Origin: Bacteroidota bacterium
GTDB lineage: Bacteria; Bacteroidota; Bacteroidia; AKYH767-A; 2013-40CM-41-45
Assembly (NCBI GenBank): GCA_016720935.1
Contig: JADKJP010000006.1
Location: 992,001-1,056,000, forward strand
DNA: 64,000 nucleotides
Reading direction: 5' to 3'
Of this stretch, positions 27,038 through 35,707 are shown piece by piece. Each line of letters starts with the position of its first letter. The stretch's first letter is position 1. The translations under genes were made by a program, and so were the position numbers. Below the pieces are notes generated by a model. The model was not told the DNA's origin. It saw nothing but the letters and a program-made list of their open reading frames with translations, and searched no databases.

Positions 27038-27523
27038 CCGGTAATTACTCCGGACAGAGTAATTACCGGTATGGATTTTACTTTGTAAAAAGATGCGGGT
27101 GATAAAGATCCCGTTTCCATCATCTTTTCCGGCATCAGATTCTACACCGCTGGTTACATAAGCAACCTTCCAGCCATTTTTTACCATTTCATTGATTTTC
27201 GCACCGATGATCGCGTCGTTGGAAGCGATATTACCGAAATTAATTCCGACGAGAGAATAGAAATTAAGTAGTTTGGTTTCTTTTAAATTGTCTCCCGCGC
27301 CTTTCAGATCTCCACGATCTACTTTATCCGCTTTGCTTTTATTGCCATCCCTTTCGGTGGTAATGGCATCAATATTCACGTTCCCCTGATTTTCAATAAT
27401 TCGTGACCGACCGGCACCACCCGGAACGATGGATTCAACGATAGTGATAATTTTAAATTCCTGTGCTATGGATGAGAATCCTGACAGACAAGCGATAGTA
27501 ATAAGGAGGAAATACTTTTTCAT
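26984..27523 (-). CDS. Small secreted protein, unknown function; 3' end probably frameshifted
   Basis: The start is at ATG 27523 (MKKYFLLITIACLSGFSSIAQ), which is a signal peptide; the frame gives 179 residues. The mature part contains INEMVKNGWKVAYVTSGVES and NGIFITRIF, which resembles small Bacteroidetes proteins of unknown role with a DUF4177-like sheet. In the given frame translation runs through a 14-bp hairpin and 54 bp into the convergent gene. If the A-run at 27087-27091 had one more base, the product would end ITRIFFTK at 27078, just before the hairpin. I think that shorter form is the natural one. Confidence 0.65.
   Translation of the reverse strand: MKKYFLLITIACLSGFSSIAQEFKIITIVESIVPGGAGRSRIIENQGNVNIDAITTERDGNKSKADKVDRGDLKGAGDNLKETKLLNFYSLVGINFGNIASNDAIIGAKINEMVKNGWKVAYVTSGVESDAGKDDGNGIFITRIFLQSKIHTGNYSVRSNYRLFNLFIHSIELLFSISS
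27037..27070. terminator. Strong shared hairpin between convergent genes
   Basis: ACCGGTAATTACTC (27037-27050) and GAGTAATTACCGGT (27057-27070) pair over 14 bp with loop CGGACA. The plus-strand gene ends exactly at its first base. T-tracts are weak on both sides, but the position between two convergent genes argues for a bidirectional terminator. Confidence 0.75.
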
Positions 27524-27674
27524 GGTTTTATATTTTTTGCAAAAGTAGTTTTTCATCTGTAAACATGGTTTGCGATAACTTTGTTTAACAATTGCATTTT
27601 TATCAATGTAACCAAGTTCCAAATTCGAGGTTCGAAGTTCAATGTGTTGACATTGGGAGATTTTTGCCGGATAC

Positions 27675-28195
27675 AAAGTATTCCATCACTTGAAATGAAA
27701 ATGGTGAGGAATGAGCTGTAGTTGAGACTCCAGAAAAATGGTAGCCAAGGTTGATCTTGACATCCCGGACTAAGCACTAATTTATGTGAAGAGTGAATAG
27801 TTGAAGTTATAAGTCAAAAATCAAAAGTCAAAAGAAGCAACTCGCAATCTTGACATCGTATACTAACCACTGTGTGAGAAGTAAATGGAGAAGAGTAGAA
27901 GGTAGAAGTCAAAAAACAAAAATTTAAAGTCAAAAGTCAAAAATCAAAAGTCAAAAGAAGCAATTCGCAATCTTGACATCGCATACTAACCACTAAGCAC
28001 TAAAAACTAACCACTTAAAAAAAGGTGTGATCCCGACGAGGATCGAACTCATAACCTTCCCGGTTAAAAAACCGGGATGCTCTATAAAGTGAAATTGAGT
28101 AATGAAAGGTGAATAGAAAAAAAAGGCAGCCAGTGTCAATCTTGACATTCCGTCCTAACCACTAAGCACTAAAAACTAACCACTTAAAAAAAGGT
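27675..28195. repeat. Compound intergenic repeat region with heptamer arrays and longer duplications
   Basis: Heptamer arrays of AGTCAAA/AATCAAA lie near 27805-27835 and 27898-27958, and ACTAACC/ACTAAGC/ACTAAAA near 27985-28020 and 28155-28190. On top of these, a longer unit starting with ATCTTGACATC and leading to ACTAACCACT recurs four times (near 27751, 27848, 27970 and 28138). The last two copies are nearly identical for about 70 bp and run into the 3' halves of a tRNA and a tRNA-like sequence. No protein gene is visible here. Confidence 0.8.
28028..28085 (-). pseudogene. Truncated tRNA-like sequence (tRNA-Lys-like anticodon arm)
   Basis: The 3' half is the same as in tRNA-Arg at 28197: acceptor 3' strand CGGGATC, T-arm GAGTTCGATCCTC and variable region AGGTTAT. 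The anticodon arm differs: a 6-bp stem TCCCGG/CCGGGA around the 8-nt loop TTTTTTAA, which reads UUU if decoded. No 5' acceptor strand able to pair with CGGGATC is present, and the D-arm is distorted. It is most likely a decayed tandem tRNA copy. Confidence 0.6.
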
Positions 28196-28196
28196 G

Positions 28197-28270
28197 TGAT
28201 CCCGACGAGGATCGAACTCATAACCTACTGCTTAGAAGGCAGTTGCTCTATCCAATTGAGCTACGGGACC
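28197..28270 (-). tRNA. tRNA-Arg (anticodon TCT)
   Basis: 74 nt. Acceptor GGTCCCG pairs with CGGGATC (one G-U), D-arm GCTC/GAGC, anticodon stem ACTGC/GCAGT around loop CTTCTAA (anticodon TCT), variable AGGTTAT, T-arm GAGTTCGATCCTC. Discriminator A. CCA is not encoded. Confidence 0.93.
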
Positions 28271-28349
28271 GGTACTATGCTAAAAAGTGAAGAACGTATA
28301 GTGAGAATTTCACTATTCACCCTTCACTCTTTATGTTTTACTCATTTCG

Positions 28350-28423
28350 TCGGGGTGGCAGGATTCGAACCTACGACCTCATGGTCCCAAACCATGCGCG
28401 ATACCGGGCTACGCTACACCCCG
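28350..28423 (-). tRNA. tRNA-Pro (anticodon TGG)
   Basis: 74 nt. Acceptor CGGGGTG pairs perfectly with CACCCCG, anticodon stem CATGG/CCATG around loop TTTGGGA (anticodon TGG), variable region AGGTC, T-loop GTTCGAATC. Discriminator A. CCA is not encoded. The C1-G72 pair is characteristic of bacterial tRNA-Pro. Confidence 0.94.
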
Positions 28424-28433
28424 AAATTTTAGT

Positions 28434-28580
28434 TTTTGGTTATTAGTTCTTAGTTAATGGTTTTTTGATGTTGTTTTTCAAAATGCTGATAACACCAAAT
28501 TAATAACTGAATAACCTAATAACTTATTTTGCAAGAACGACAATCTACAATCTAAATTCTTCAATCCACAATCTCAAGGC
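28434..28580. repeat. Degenerate heptamer-period spacer between tRNA-Pro and tRNA-Ser
   Basis: Words such as TTATTAG-TTCTTAG-TTAATGG, ATAACTG-AATAACC-TAATAAC and ACAATCT repeat with 7-bp spacing, less regularly than the arrays at 352 or 62241. No gene is visible between the two tRNAs. Confidence 0.6.
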
Positions 28581-28587
28581 CTGGTGG

Positions 28588-28674
28588 CGGTGAGGGTGGG
28601 ATTCGAACCCACGGTACGGTTTCCCGTACGACAGTTTAGCAAACTGTTCCTTTCGGCCTCTCAGGCACCTCACC
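28588..28674 (-). tRNA. tRNA-Ser (anticodon GCT)
   Basis: 87 nt with the long class II variable arm. Acceptor GGTGAGG/CCTCACC, anticodon stem ACAGT/ACTGT around loop TTGCTAA (anticodon GCT), variable arm CGTACGG/CCGTACC, T-loop GTTCGAATC. Discriminator G, followed by an encoded CCA at 28587-28585. The other two tRNAs here lack an encoded CCA. Confidence 0.95.
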
Positions 28675-28688
28675 TGTTGGCAGGGCGG

Positions 28689-28719
28689 CAAAGATAGAAA
28701 GATGCTTTTTTCCTGCAAA
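28689..28719 (-). promoter_or_regulatory. Consensus Bacteroidetes promoter of tRNA-Ser
   Basis: On the minus strand TTTG (28719-28716), a 19-bp spacer and TATCTTTG (28696-28689) match the consensus fully. Predicted transcription begins a few bases before the mature tRNA 5' end at 28674. Confidence 0.75.
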
Positions 28720-28791
28720 AAATAATGCTGTTTTCGCAGAATATTATTTTATTGCCTGAAATGGAGCTCATTGAGTGCAAAAAAAGGTGCT

Positions 28792-30512
28792 TTAGAACCA
28801 GAATTTGTACTCCCAGGTGGTAATATTACCACAATTATCCGTCACAATTATGCGTGCGGTGTGCTCTTTGTTGGTTTCGATCGCGGATAAATCAGCTTGC
28901 AAGAGATGGTTTTTAGAATTGTATTCATACAAAACCACTTGCCATCTAAAGTTCCGTCATAAGATTTTATCCCTGACAAGTCATCAGCAACCTTTACCTG
29001 AATCACAGCACCCCGACTTGAATTCAAATCAGCCGGGACATATTCTTTCACAAGAACCGGAGGTGTAGTATCCTGAACGATCGCGAACTCACCAAAGTTT
29101 CTTGTTTTTCCTGTCAGGAACGATCCGTTCCATAAACTTGGTAGGGCGGAATATGTACCATCATTCAATATGCTCACGATGATAGTTTTGCCTTTCAAGC
29201 TATCAGAAATGCCGGCGTTGGGTTTGATACCGATGGTGACAGGTACTTGTAAAGCTACATAAGGATCTCCGACAGTGTATACCTGGGAAAGATAATTGTT
29301 GCTCTTTCTTTGGGAGTCGGAAAAATAAAAATCATCGTAAACAGCTCCTGATGGAATGACGACATCCAGATCATTTTTATGTATTGCAATTCCTTTTGCA
29401 TTGGTCACCAGGATACCTCCGGGAGTCCTTGGTTGATAGGGTCTGTCAAACATGGAAGAGTAGGAGATCACCTGAAATTCAAGCACCGATGAATTACCAC
29501 TGAAATCCTTTGCGACAATTTTTATATCATGTGGAGCATCTTCTGTCCAGTTTTGATAACCGATCTGGGTTGAATCACCATAGATATGTAACTGATTTCC
29601 CGGCAAGCGGAAACATCTTTCAATCGGAACATTGTCGCGTCTGTAGCTCAGATAGTCAATGTGGGCATTGACATAACGTGTATCGTCAAAACTAAAACGA
29701 TCCATACGCCACTGGTAAATGAGATTTCCATCAATGTATAGCTCACCTGAGTAGATCCCAAGATTTGCTGAAGAATATTCCTGATGATCCACTGAAGCAA
29801 ATCCAATACTGACCATTCCAAAAGCCTGTACAAAATCCGGAGTATTGAGAATATTTACTCCATCAACTACCTGAACTTCGAATGTTTCCGCCGTATCCGT
29901 TCGGTTAACGATTCCGGCTTCAGGGGTAGGGAAGAAACGTACATATTTAATTTCCGGAGGTGTATTGTCATGAATCGGGATTCCAAACAGAAGCGGGTTA
30001 ATAGGCTCTTCCGATTCAGCATCGCGGATTTCAAAATGCAAATGCGGACCTTCTGCACTTCCGGTACTGCCTGAGTATGCAATCACTTCACCTTTTTTAA
30101 CCCGGAAATCTTTCGACTTAGGTTGGATCTCTAATGCGAATTTTTGCTCTTCATATTGTGTTTTCCGAACCAGTTCATTCACTGCTTGCGTGAATTTTTG
30201 CAAATGACCATATACAGTTACATATCCATTAGGATGAGTGATGTAGAGCGCTTTCCCAAAGCCGTCAGGAGAGACTTTTATCCTTGAGATATATCCATCG
30301 GCCGAGGCCATTACCGGGACTCCTTCCATTTCCTGAGTACCCAGATCCAGACCGGAGTGGAAGTGGTCGGGTCTGATTTCTCCAAAAGTTGCTACCAGAA
30401 CCAGAGGTGTATCCAGCGGAGAGTTAAAGTAATTCTGTGGGTATTCCTGAGCCTGCAGCTTTCCGCAGAACAACAGAATCCCTAAAAGAAGTGTTATGCT
30501 CTTTTTATTCAT
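28792..30512 (-). CDS. M23 family metallopeptidase, frameshifted near its C-terminus
   Basis: The signal peptide (LLLGILLFCGKLQAQ) is followed directly by an M23/LytM peptidase domain: H52-x3-D56 in HSGLD, GHL with H103, and HLH at 157-159, which are the zinc ligands and catalytic His. The remaining 390 residues are beta-sandwich-like. It is predicted to cleave peptidoglycan cross-links in the envelope. The frame from 30512 stops at 28848 with an unnatural tail, but the next frame continues as WVLYEYNSKNHLLQADLS and ends in TTWEYKFWF at 28792. A single missing base at the A4 run 28931-28934 explains this. The feature covers the restored gene. Confidence 0.85.
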
Positions 30513-30625
30513 ATCACAAAGAAACGCTTTTTCGCAGAAATCTGCGTTTTTCTTAAATAGTAATTATTATGTTAAATAGAGGTGTCGTGGGACAGGGGAC
30601 GGGGGACGAAAGGCGGGTGGGAGGC

Positions 30626-30744
30626 AATTTAGGATTGCTGATTTAGGATTGCTGATTTAGGATTGCTAATTTAGGATTGCTGATTGAAGATTTTGCCCTA
30701 CGTATCTGGTTGCCCCATTCAAAATTCATAATTCTCAATTCATA
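30626..30744. repeat. Heptamer arrays GATTGCT/GATTTAG and ATTCATA
   Basis: Ten 7-bp units in exact register fill 30626-30695 (alternating GATTGCT and GATTTAG/AATTTAG, then GATTGAA, GATTTTG). A second short array of ATTCATA-like units fills 30717-30744. They occupy the spacer between M23 and the coiled-coil gene (30513-30887), in which I see no protein gene. A CGCAGA/TCTGCG hairpin lies near 30534-30547, just upstream of the M23 start. Confidence 0.88.
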
Positions 30745-30887
30745 ACTGACATCTTCCTCTATTTCACTTTTCATCCCCTAATACATCCCCCTGATATTGT
30801 GAACACTGCCTGTTAATAATTTATGTGATTATTCAGATATTTTTCGGTTATTTGTGCCTTATATTACTCACAATAAAAGCGAACCTC

Positions 30888-31190
30888 ATGCAGGAGCAAG
30901 CCGAACTCAAAACTAATTTTACGACCCTCGAAAACAGGATTCAAAAAATGATACTTTTGCATGAGCAGCTCAAAAATCAAAATTTGGAGTTGTTGGCAGA
31001 CAATCGCAGGCTATTGTTGGAACTGGAAGACCAAAAAGCCAAAGCCGGTCGTTTGGAAGAAGGGTACAGAAATCTCAAAGAAGTAGAAAGTACTTCTACA
31101 AAACAGAACATTGCCCAGATTAAACGTAGAATTAACGATATCATCGGAGAAATAGATAAAAATATTTCCCTGATGGATGTACATAAATAA
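30888..31190 (+). CDS. Small coiled-coil protein upstream of zapA
   Basis: The likely start is ATG 30888 (MQEQAELKTNFTTLENRIQK), giving 100 residues. An in-frame hydrophobic stretch upstream (from 30825) is judged not to be translated. The protein is almost entirely heptad-repeat alpha helix (ENRIQKMILLHEQLKNQNLE; RLLLELEDQKAKAGRLEEGY), like the small division-associated coiled coils that precede zapA in Bacteroidetes. It lies 14 bp upstream of zapA, so it probably acts with ZapA in FtsZ-ring organisation, a role like that of ZapB; this is inferred from context only. Confidence 0.75.
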   Translation: MQEQAELKTNFTTLENRIQKMILLHEQLKNQNLELLADNRRLLLELEDQKAKAGRLEEGYRNLKEVESTSTKQNIAQIKRRINDIIGEIDKNISLMDVHK

Positions 31191-31204
31191 GTGAATCACC
31201 CTTT

Positions 31205-31516
31205 ATGGGAGAATATCTATCCATAAAAGTTTCTATTGCCAACCGCACTTACCCTCTGCGCATAACCCGGGAAGAGCATGACCGTGTTATGAGTGCAGCT
31301 GAGAATATCAATAAACGCATCAAGGATTTCGAGGAAAATTATGCCGTCAAGGATAAACAGGATCTCCTCGCCATGTGCGCACTGCAGTTTGCAAGTGAAT
31401 CTTTGGGTCAGCATAAACAGGAAAATAAGGACGAACAAAAAGAAGTCCAGGAAAATATTCAATACCTGACCCTGCTGATCGACGAGTATCTCGCCAAAGA
31501 AGATCATTCCCAGTAA
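31205..31516 (+). CDS. zapA: Cell division protein ZapA
   Basis: A 103-residue ZapA. SIKVSIANRTYPLRITREEH is the conserved N-terminal globular domain, followed by VMSAAENINKRIKDFEENYA and a long C-terminal helix used for dimer and tetramer formation. ZapA crosslinks FtsZ filaments at midcell. It follows the coiled-coil gene and is followed by the 6S RNA candidate; the zapA-6S RNA order is also known from enterobacteria. Confidence 0.93.
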   Translation: MGEYLSIKVSIANRTYPLRITREEHDRVMSAAENINKRIKDFEENYAVKDKQDLLAMCALQFASESLGQHKQENKDEQKEVQENIQYLTLLIDEYLAKEDHSQ

Positions 31517-31550
31517 AGGCTAACGTTCTTTGAAGAAAAATTTGAAACTC

Positions 31551-31580
31551 CCGATTCTTTAAAAAGAATCCGGGTTTCAC
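31551..31580 (+). terminator. Hairpin after zapA, possible terminator
   Basis: CCCG-ATTCTT (31551-31560) pairs with AAGAAT-c-CGGG (31565-31575), giving 10 bp with one bulged C and a TAAA loop, followed by TTTCAC. The T-tract is short, so termination may be partial. Confidence 0.45.
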
Positions 31581-31596
31581 ACTATTTCGGGATATC

Positions 31597-31790
31597 CCGC
31601 ATTAGTTCCGGTTCACTTAAATAAACTCAACATTTCAACCATTGGAGCATTAACGCTCAATGGCACCTATGGCAGGCTGCAACCCACGTAAGTGGGATTC
31701 CTTTGGAACAGCAGAAACCAGAAAAGCCAGGCAGCTCCACCCATGACTTCAGGGGTTTATCTAAGTCCTGGAATTAGTGCGGGTTTTTTA
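31597..31790 (+). ncRNA. ssrS: 6S RNA (SsrS) candidate
   Basis: A noncoding stretch of about 194 nt between zapA and rny that can fold into the rod typical of 6S RNA. The 5' end CCCGCATTAGTTCC (31597-31610) pairs with the 3' end GGAATTAGTGCGGG (31771-31784) over 14 bp with two G-U pairs. After a small internal loop, ACTTAAATAAACTC (31616-31629) pairs with GGGTTTATCTAAGT (31754-31767) with one mismatch. The central part carries a 5'-side hairpin (CCATT..GAGC / GCTC..AATGG) and an upper arm. The closing stem is followed by T6 (31785-31790), so the stem also acts as terminator. 6S RNA binds housekeeping RNA polymerase by mimicking an open promoter. No covariance search was possible; fold, size and position are the evidence. 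Confidence 0.7.
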
Positions 31791-31891
31791 TTGTCTGTTA
31801 GTGAAAAGGGGCTTACAGGCATTCAAATCTTACCCTTGATTATTCAACGTACTCCGGGCTGCCGGAGAACAAAACAAATTATCATTTCAAT

Positions 31892-33464
31892 ATGGATAGT
31901 AATACATTAATAATTCTGGTCATCGAAGGACTTGTTGCGGCGGTGGTTGGTTTTCTTATTTCGAGGTATGTCCTCAATAAGACAATGAAAACCAAAGAGC
32001 AGCTGGCCGAACAGAAAGCAAAATCAATAGTAAAGGACGCGGAAGCGGATGCAGAGGTAATCAAGAAGAACAAAATTCTGGAGGCAAAAGAGAAATTTCT
32101 TCAGCTGAAATCAGAACATGAAAAGTCGATTGTTGAGAAAGACAAACACATCAATGCCGCGGAAGCAAGAATCAAACAAAAGGAAACAACGCTTGCTCAA
32201 AAATTAGAACAGTCTACCCGAAAACAACAGGAATACGAGACTTTACAAGCCAACCTCAAAGAATCAGTTGCAGATTCTGGAAGGGAAACAAGAGGAAGTC
32301 GCAAAATTGCATCAGCGCCAGGTTGAACAGCTGGAGAAAATCAGCGGACTAAGTGTTGATCAGGCCAAGTCCCAATTGGTCGAAGCTTTGAAAGCTGAGG
32401 CGAAAACGGAAGCGATGTCTTATATCAAAGACATCATGGAAGAAGCAAAACTTACTGCCAATAAGGAGTCAAAACGCATTGTCATCCAGACTATCCAGCG
32501 TGTCGCTACTGAGCATGCGGTAGAAAACGCGGTGACTGTTTTCAATATCGAAAATGACGAAGTAAAAGGACGGATTATCGGACGTGAAGGAAGAAATATC
32601 CGTGCCCTTGAAGCCGCTACCGGCGTTGAAATCATCGTAGATGATACCCCTGAAACAATTATCCTCTCCGGCTTTGATCCGGTTCGTCGTGAAATGGCGC
32701 GTCTCGCTTTGCACCAGTTGGTGAGCGATGGACGTATTCACCCTGCACGTATCGAAGAAGTTGTGGCCAAAGTAAAACGTCAGCTTGAAGACGAAATCGT
32801 GGAAGTGGGTAAACGCACTACCATCGATCTCGGTATCCACGGTCTGGCTCCTGAACTCATCCGTATGGTAGGTCGTATGAAATACCGTTCTTCCTACGGA
32901 CAAAACCTATTACAACACAGTCGTGAAGTTGCTAACCTTTGCGCGATCATGGCTGCTGAGCTTGGCTTAAATGTCAAGCTTGCCAAACGTGCCGGCTTGC
33001 TCCACGATATTGGTAAAGTTCCTGAAGACGAACCTGAATTGCCACACGCAATCCTCGGTATGAAACTGGCCGAGAAATTCAAAGAAAATCCCGAAGTCTG
33101 CAACGCGATTGGTGCCCACCACGATGAAATCGAAATGAACAGTATGATTTCTCCTATTGTTCAGGTGTGTGACGCCATTTCCGGTGCCCGTCCGGGTGCC
33201 CGTCGTGAAGTAGTGGAATCCTATATCAAACGTCTGAAAGACATGGAAGCTCTCGCTTTGTCATATCCCGGCGTTGAGAAAACCTTCGCGATCCAGGCTG
33301 GTCGTGAATTGCGTGTAATTGTTCAGAGCGAAAAGATCACCGACAAACAAGCGGAGGTACTTTCATTTGATATCGCCAATAAAATTCAGACTGAAATGAC
33401 GTATCCCGGACAGGTGAAAGTGACCGTAATCAGGGAAACAAGAGCGGTGAATTACGCAAAGTAA
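31892..33464 (+). CDS. rny: Ribonuclease Y, interrupted by a frameshift
   Basis: The N-terminal membrane helix (IILVIEGLVAAVVGFLISRY) and long coiled coil are in one frame (31892-32326). The rest of the coiled coil, the KH domain (IIGREGRNIRALEAATGVEI) and the HD domain (HSREVANLCAIMAAELG ... LLHDIGKV with the HD pair) are in the next frame, to 33464. The two join smoothly as LKEQLQILEGKQEEVAKL if one base is removed near 32261-32266. The intact protein would be about 523 residues, normal for RNase Y, a membrane-bound endoribonuclease that starts mRNA decay. The shift is not in a long homopolymer. The 3' part could start from TTG 32268. Confidence 0.9.
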
Positions 33465-33538
33465 AATCCTGGAGGAATCAGCCCGAAGGCTTCTTTCAGA
33501 GGACTCCTCTTTGAATTATTCTATAGAAAACAACACTC

Positions 33539-34390
33539 ATGGCTTCACGGGAATTTGACGTCATCATTGAACCAGGCCGCCGGAAAACATTTTATTGGAA
33601 GGACCTTTGGCGATTCAAAGGTCTTTTCTATTACCTGGCCTGGAGGGATATTCTTGTTCGTTACAAGCAAACCGCCATTGGTGTGCTCTGGAGTGTACTG
33701 CGTCCTTTCTTGACAATTGTCGTTTTCACTCTTGTTTTCAATAAGCTTGGTAACTTCCCTTCCGAAACGGGAGTACCTTATGCGATAATGGTATGTGTAG
33801 GTATGTTGCCCTGGCAATTTTTTTCAAGCGCTTTCAGTGAGTCAGCAAATTCATTGATAGCTAATTCAAACCTTTTGACAAAAGTTTACTTTCCCCGACT
33901 AATTGTACCTGCAAGTACGGTCATTGTCTGCCTCATCGATTTTCTCATCTCCTTTGTCATTCTCATTGGACTTTATGCCTTTTACAGTTATGTGCCAGAC
34001 TGGCGAATTTTGTTATTCCCTTTCTTTCTCCTTCTTGCGACAATCACAGCAATGGGTTTTGGTTTGTTTATTGCTGCACTCAATGTGAAATACAGGGACT
34101 TTCGCTATGTTATTCCTTTTATCGTTCAATTCGGATTGTACATTTCTCCTGTTGGATTCAGCAGCAACATAGTATATTCAAATGAACACATTCCGCAAAT
34201 CCTGAAATACCTCTATGCTTTGAATCCAATGGTTGGGGTGATTGATGGTTTTCGATGGTCCATGTTGGGTGGCAGTATAAGTCTCCATGTCCCGGAATTT
34301 CTTTCTTCCATCGCCGTTAGTGTCTTGTTCCTTTTTGTAGGGATTTGGTACTTCAGGAAGATGGAAAGAACATTTGCTGACGTAATCTGA
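33539..34390 (+). CDS. wzm: Polysaccharide ABC exporter permease (Wzm-type)
   Basis: A 283-residue ABC-2 permease. The cytoplasmic start (KTFYWKDLWRFKGLFYYLAW) and the motif RDILVRYKQTAIGVLWSVLRP are diagnostic of O-antigen and teichoic-acid exporters. About six hydrophobic segments follow. It forms the inner-membrane channel with the ATPase encoded 6 bp downstream and moves undecaprenyl-linked polysaccharide to the periplasm. It opens the surface-polysaccharide locus, which then runs on the plus strand to about 57.8 kb. Confidence 0.93.
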   Translation: MASREFDVIIEPGRRKTFYWKDLWRFKGLFYYLAWRDILVRYKQTAIGVLWSVLRPFLTIVVFTLVFNKLGNFPSETGVPYAIMVCVGMLPWQFFSSAFSESANSLIANSNLLTKVYFPRLIVPASTVIVCLIDFLISFVILIGLYAFYSYVPDWRILLFPFFLLLATITAMGFGLFIAALNVKYRDFRYVIPFIVQFGLYISPVGFSSNIVYSNEHIPQILKYLYALNPMVGVIDGFRWSMLGGSISLHVPEFLSSIAVSVLFLFVGIWYFRKMERTFADVI

Positions 34391-34396
34391 TGCCCT

Positions 34397-35707
34397 ATGA
34401 GCGAGACGATAATCAAGGTCGAAGACATCAGTAAAAGTTATATTCTCCGTCACCAGCGGGCGGAATCCTATACTGCACTCCGTGATGTGATTGCACGTAA
34501 AGTAAAAAGTGTATTTACAACTCCTTTACCTTCTGCTTTTCAGACACGAGAAGAATTCTGGGCCTTGAGGGATATTTCTTTTAACGTTAATCAGGGAGAT
34601 CGTGTTGGAATCATAGGACGAAACGGCGCAGGGAAATCCACACTTTTAAAAATTCTTAGCAGGATTGTAGAACCGACAAAGGGAAGGATTTCTATGAATG
34701 GCCGCGTTGCCAGTCTGCTTGAAGTTGGAACAGGATTTCATCCTGAATTGACAGGCCGTGAAAATATTTTCCTTAATGGATCCATTCTTGGAATGGGCAA
34801 GCAGGAGATCCGGAAAAAATTTGACGAGATCGTTGATTTTGCAGGTGTCGAAAAGTTCCTTGACACTCCTGTTAAGAGGTACTCCTCCGGAATGTATGTC
34901 CGCCTGGCTTTTGCAGTTGCCGCGCATCTTGAACCAGAAATTCTCGTCGTGGACGAAGTGCTTGCTGTCGGGGATGCTGAATTCCAGAAAAAATGTTTAG
35001 GAAAAATGAACCAGGTTAGCAAAGCTGAGGGACGAACGGTTTTGTTTGTCAGTCACAACATGGGAGCCATCAACGCGCTTTGCAACAGTGCGATCCTTCT
35101 CGATAAAGGCCAGATCAAAGCTACCGGAAAAACGGAAACCATTACCGGTATGTATTTCGGTGGTGGTGTCGCAGATGCCGGTGAATTTATCATCGGCAAA
35201 AGCGGAAACCATGAGCAGGTGATTATTGACAAAGTAACTTTAAGATCCTCCACCGGGCAAGCTCAGAATAATTTTGGTTTTGGAGAAAACCTTTGTGTGG
35301 AGATGGAATTGGATGCATTGCATGAAGTAGAGAAGCCCTATGTGTGGATAGCAATCAAAAACAGTCGCGGGCCTGTTACTGCAGCGTCAGGAATGATTGA
35401 CGGATTCCGGAGCAGTAAATTTGCCATAGGAAAGAATAAAGTGCGTTGTTCATTTCTGAATATCCCGCTTTTGCCGGGTGAGTATTCTCTTTATGCCGGA
35501 ATTCGTGCAGGTGATGGAGTAACACTCCTGACAGAAACCAAGGATATAGGGTCTTTCAATGTGGTTTCTGTCTTGTCTGAACTTGGATTGAATCCTACAT
35601 TAGCAGATACCCTGGCCGGCGATACGGTTTCTCCGGTGATCCCATATGAATGGGAGTTCAACGATGGAAAAAAATACCAGTTCAACATAAAAAACTATGT
35701 TAAATAA
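34397..35707 (+). CDS. wzt: Polysaccharide ABC exporter ATPase with C-terminal carbohydrate-binding domain (Wzt-type)
   Basis: 436 residues. Walker A GRNGAGKST is at about residues 74-82, the ABC signature is YSSGMYVRLAFAVA and Walker B is EILVVDEVLAVGD; all are complete. Residues about 260-436 form an extra beta-sandwich (VWIAIKNSRGPVTAASGMID; GEYSLYAGIRAGDGVTLL) like the Wzt-C domain, which recognises the end of the O-polysaccharide chain before export. The long form therefore suggests chain-end-controlled export. Its 3' end overlaps pseB by 11 bp. Confidence 0.94.
   Translation: MSETIIKVEDISKSYILRHQRAESYTALRDVIARKVKSVFTTPLPSAFQTREEFWALRDISFNVNQGDRVGIIGRNGAGKSTLLKILSRIVEPTKGRISMNGRVASLLEVGTGFHPELTGRENIFLNGSILGMGKQEIRKKFDEIVDFAGVEKFLDTPVKRYSSGMYVRLAFAVAAHLEPEILVVDEVLAVGDAEFQKKCLGKMNQVSKAEGRTVLFVSHNMGAINALCNSAILLDKGQIKATGKTETITGMYFGGGVADAGEFIIGKSGNHEQVIIDKVTLRSSTGQAQNNFGFGENLCVEMELDALHEVEKPYVWIAIKNSRGPVTAASGMIDGFRSSKFAIGKNKVRCSFLNIPLLPGEYSLYAGIRAGDGVTLLTETKDIGSFNVVSVLSELGLNPTLADTLAGDTVSPVIPYEWEFNDGKKYQFNIKNYVK

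Noticed and set aside
28028..28085. Functional tRNA-Lys
   Set aside because: There is no pairing 5' acceptor strand, the D-arm is distorted and the anticodon loop has 8 nt.
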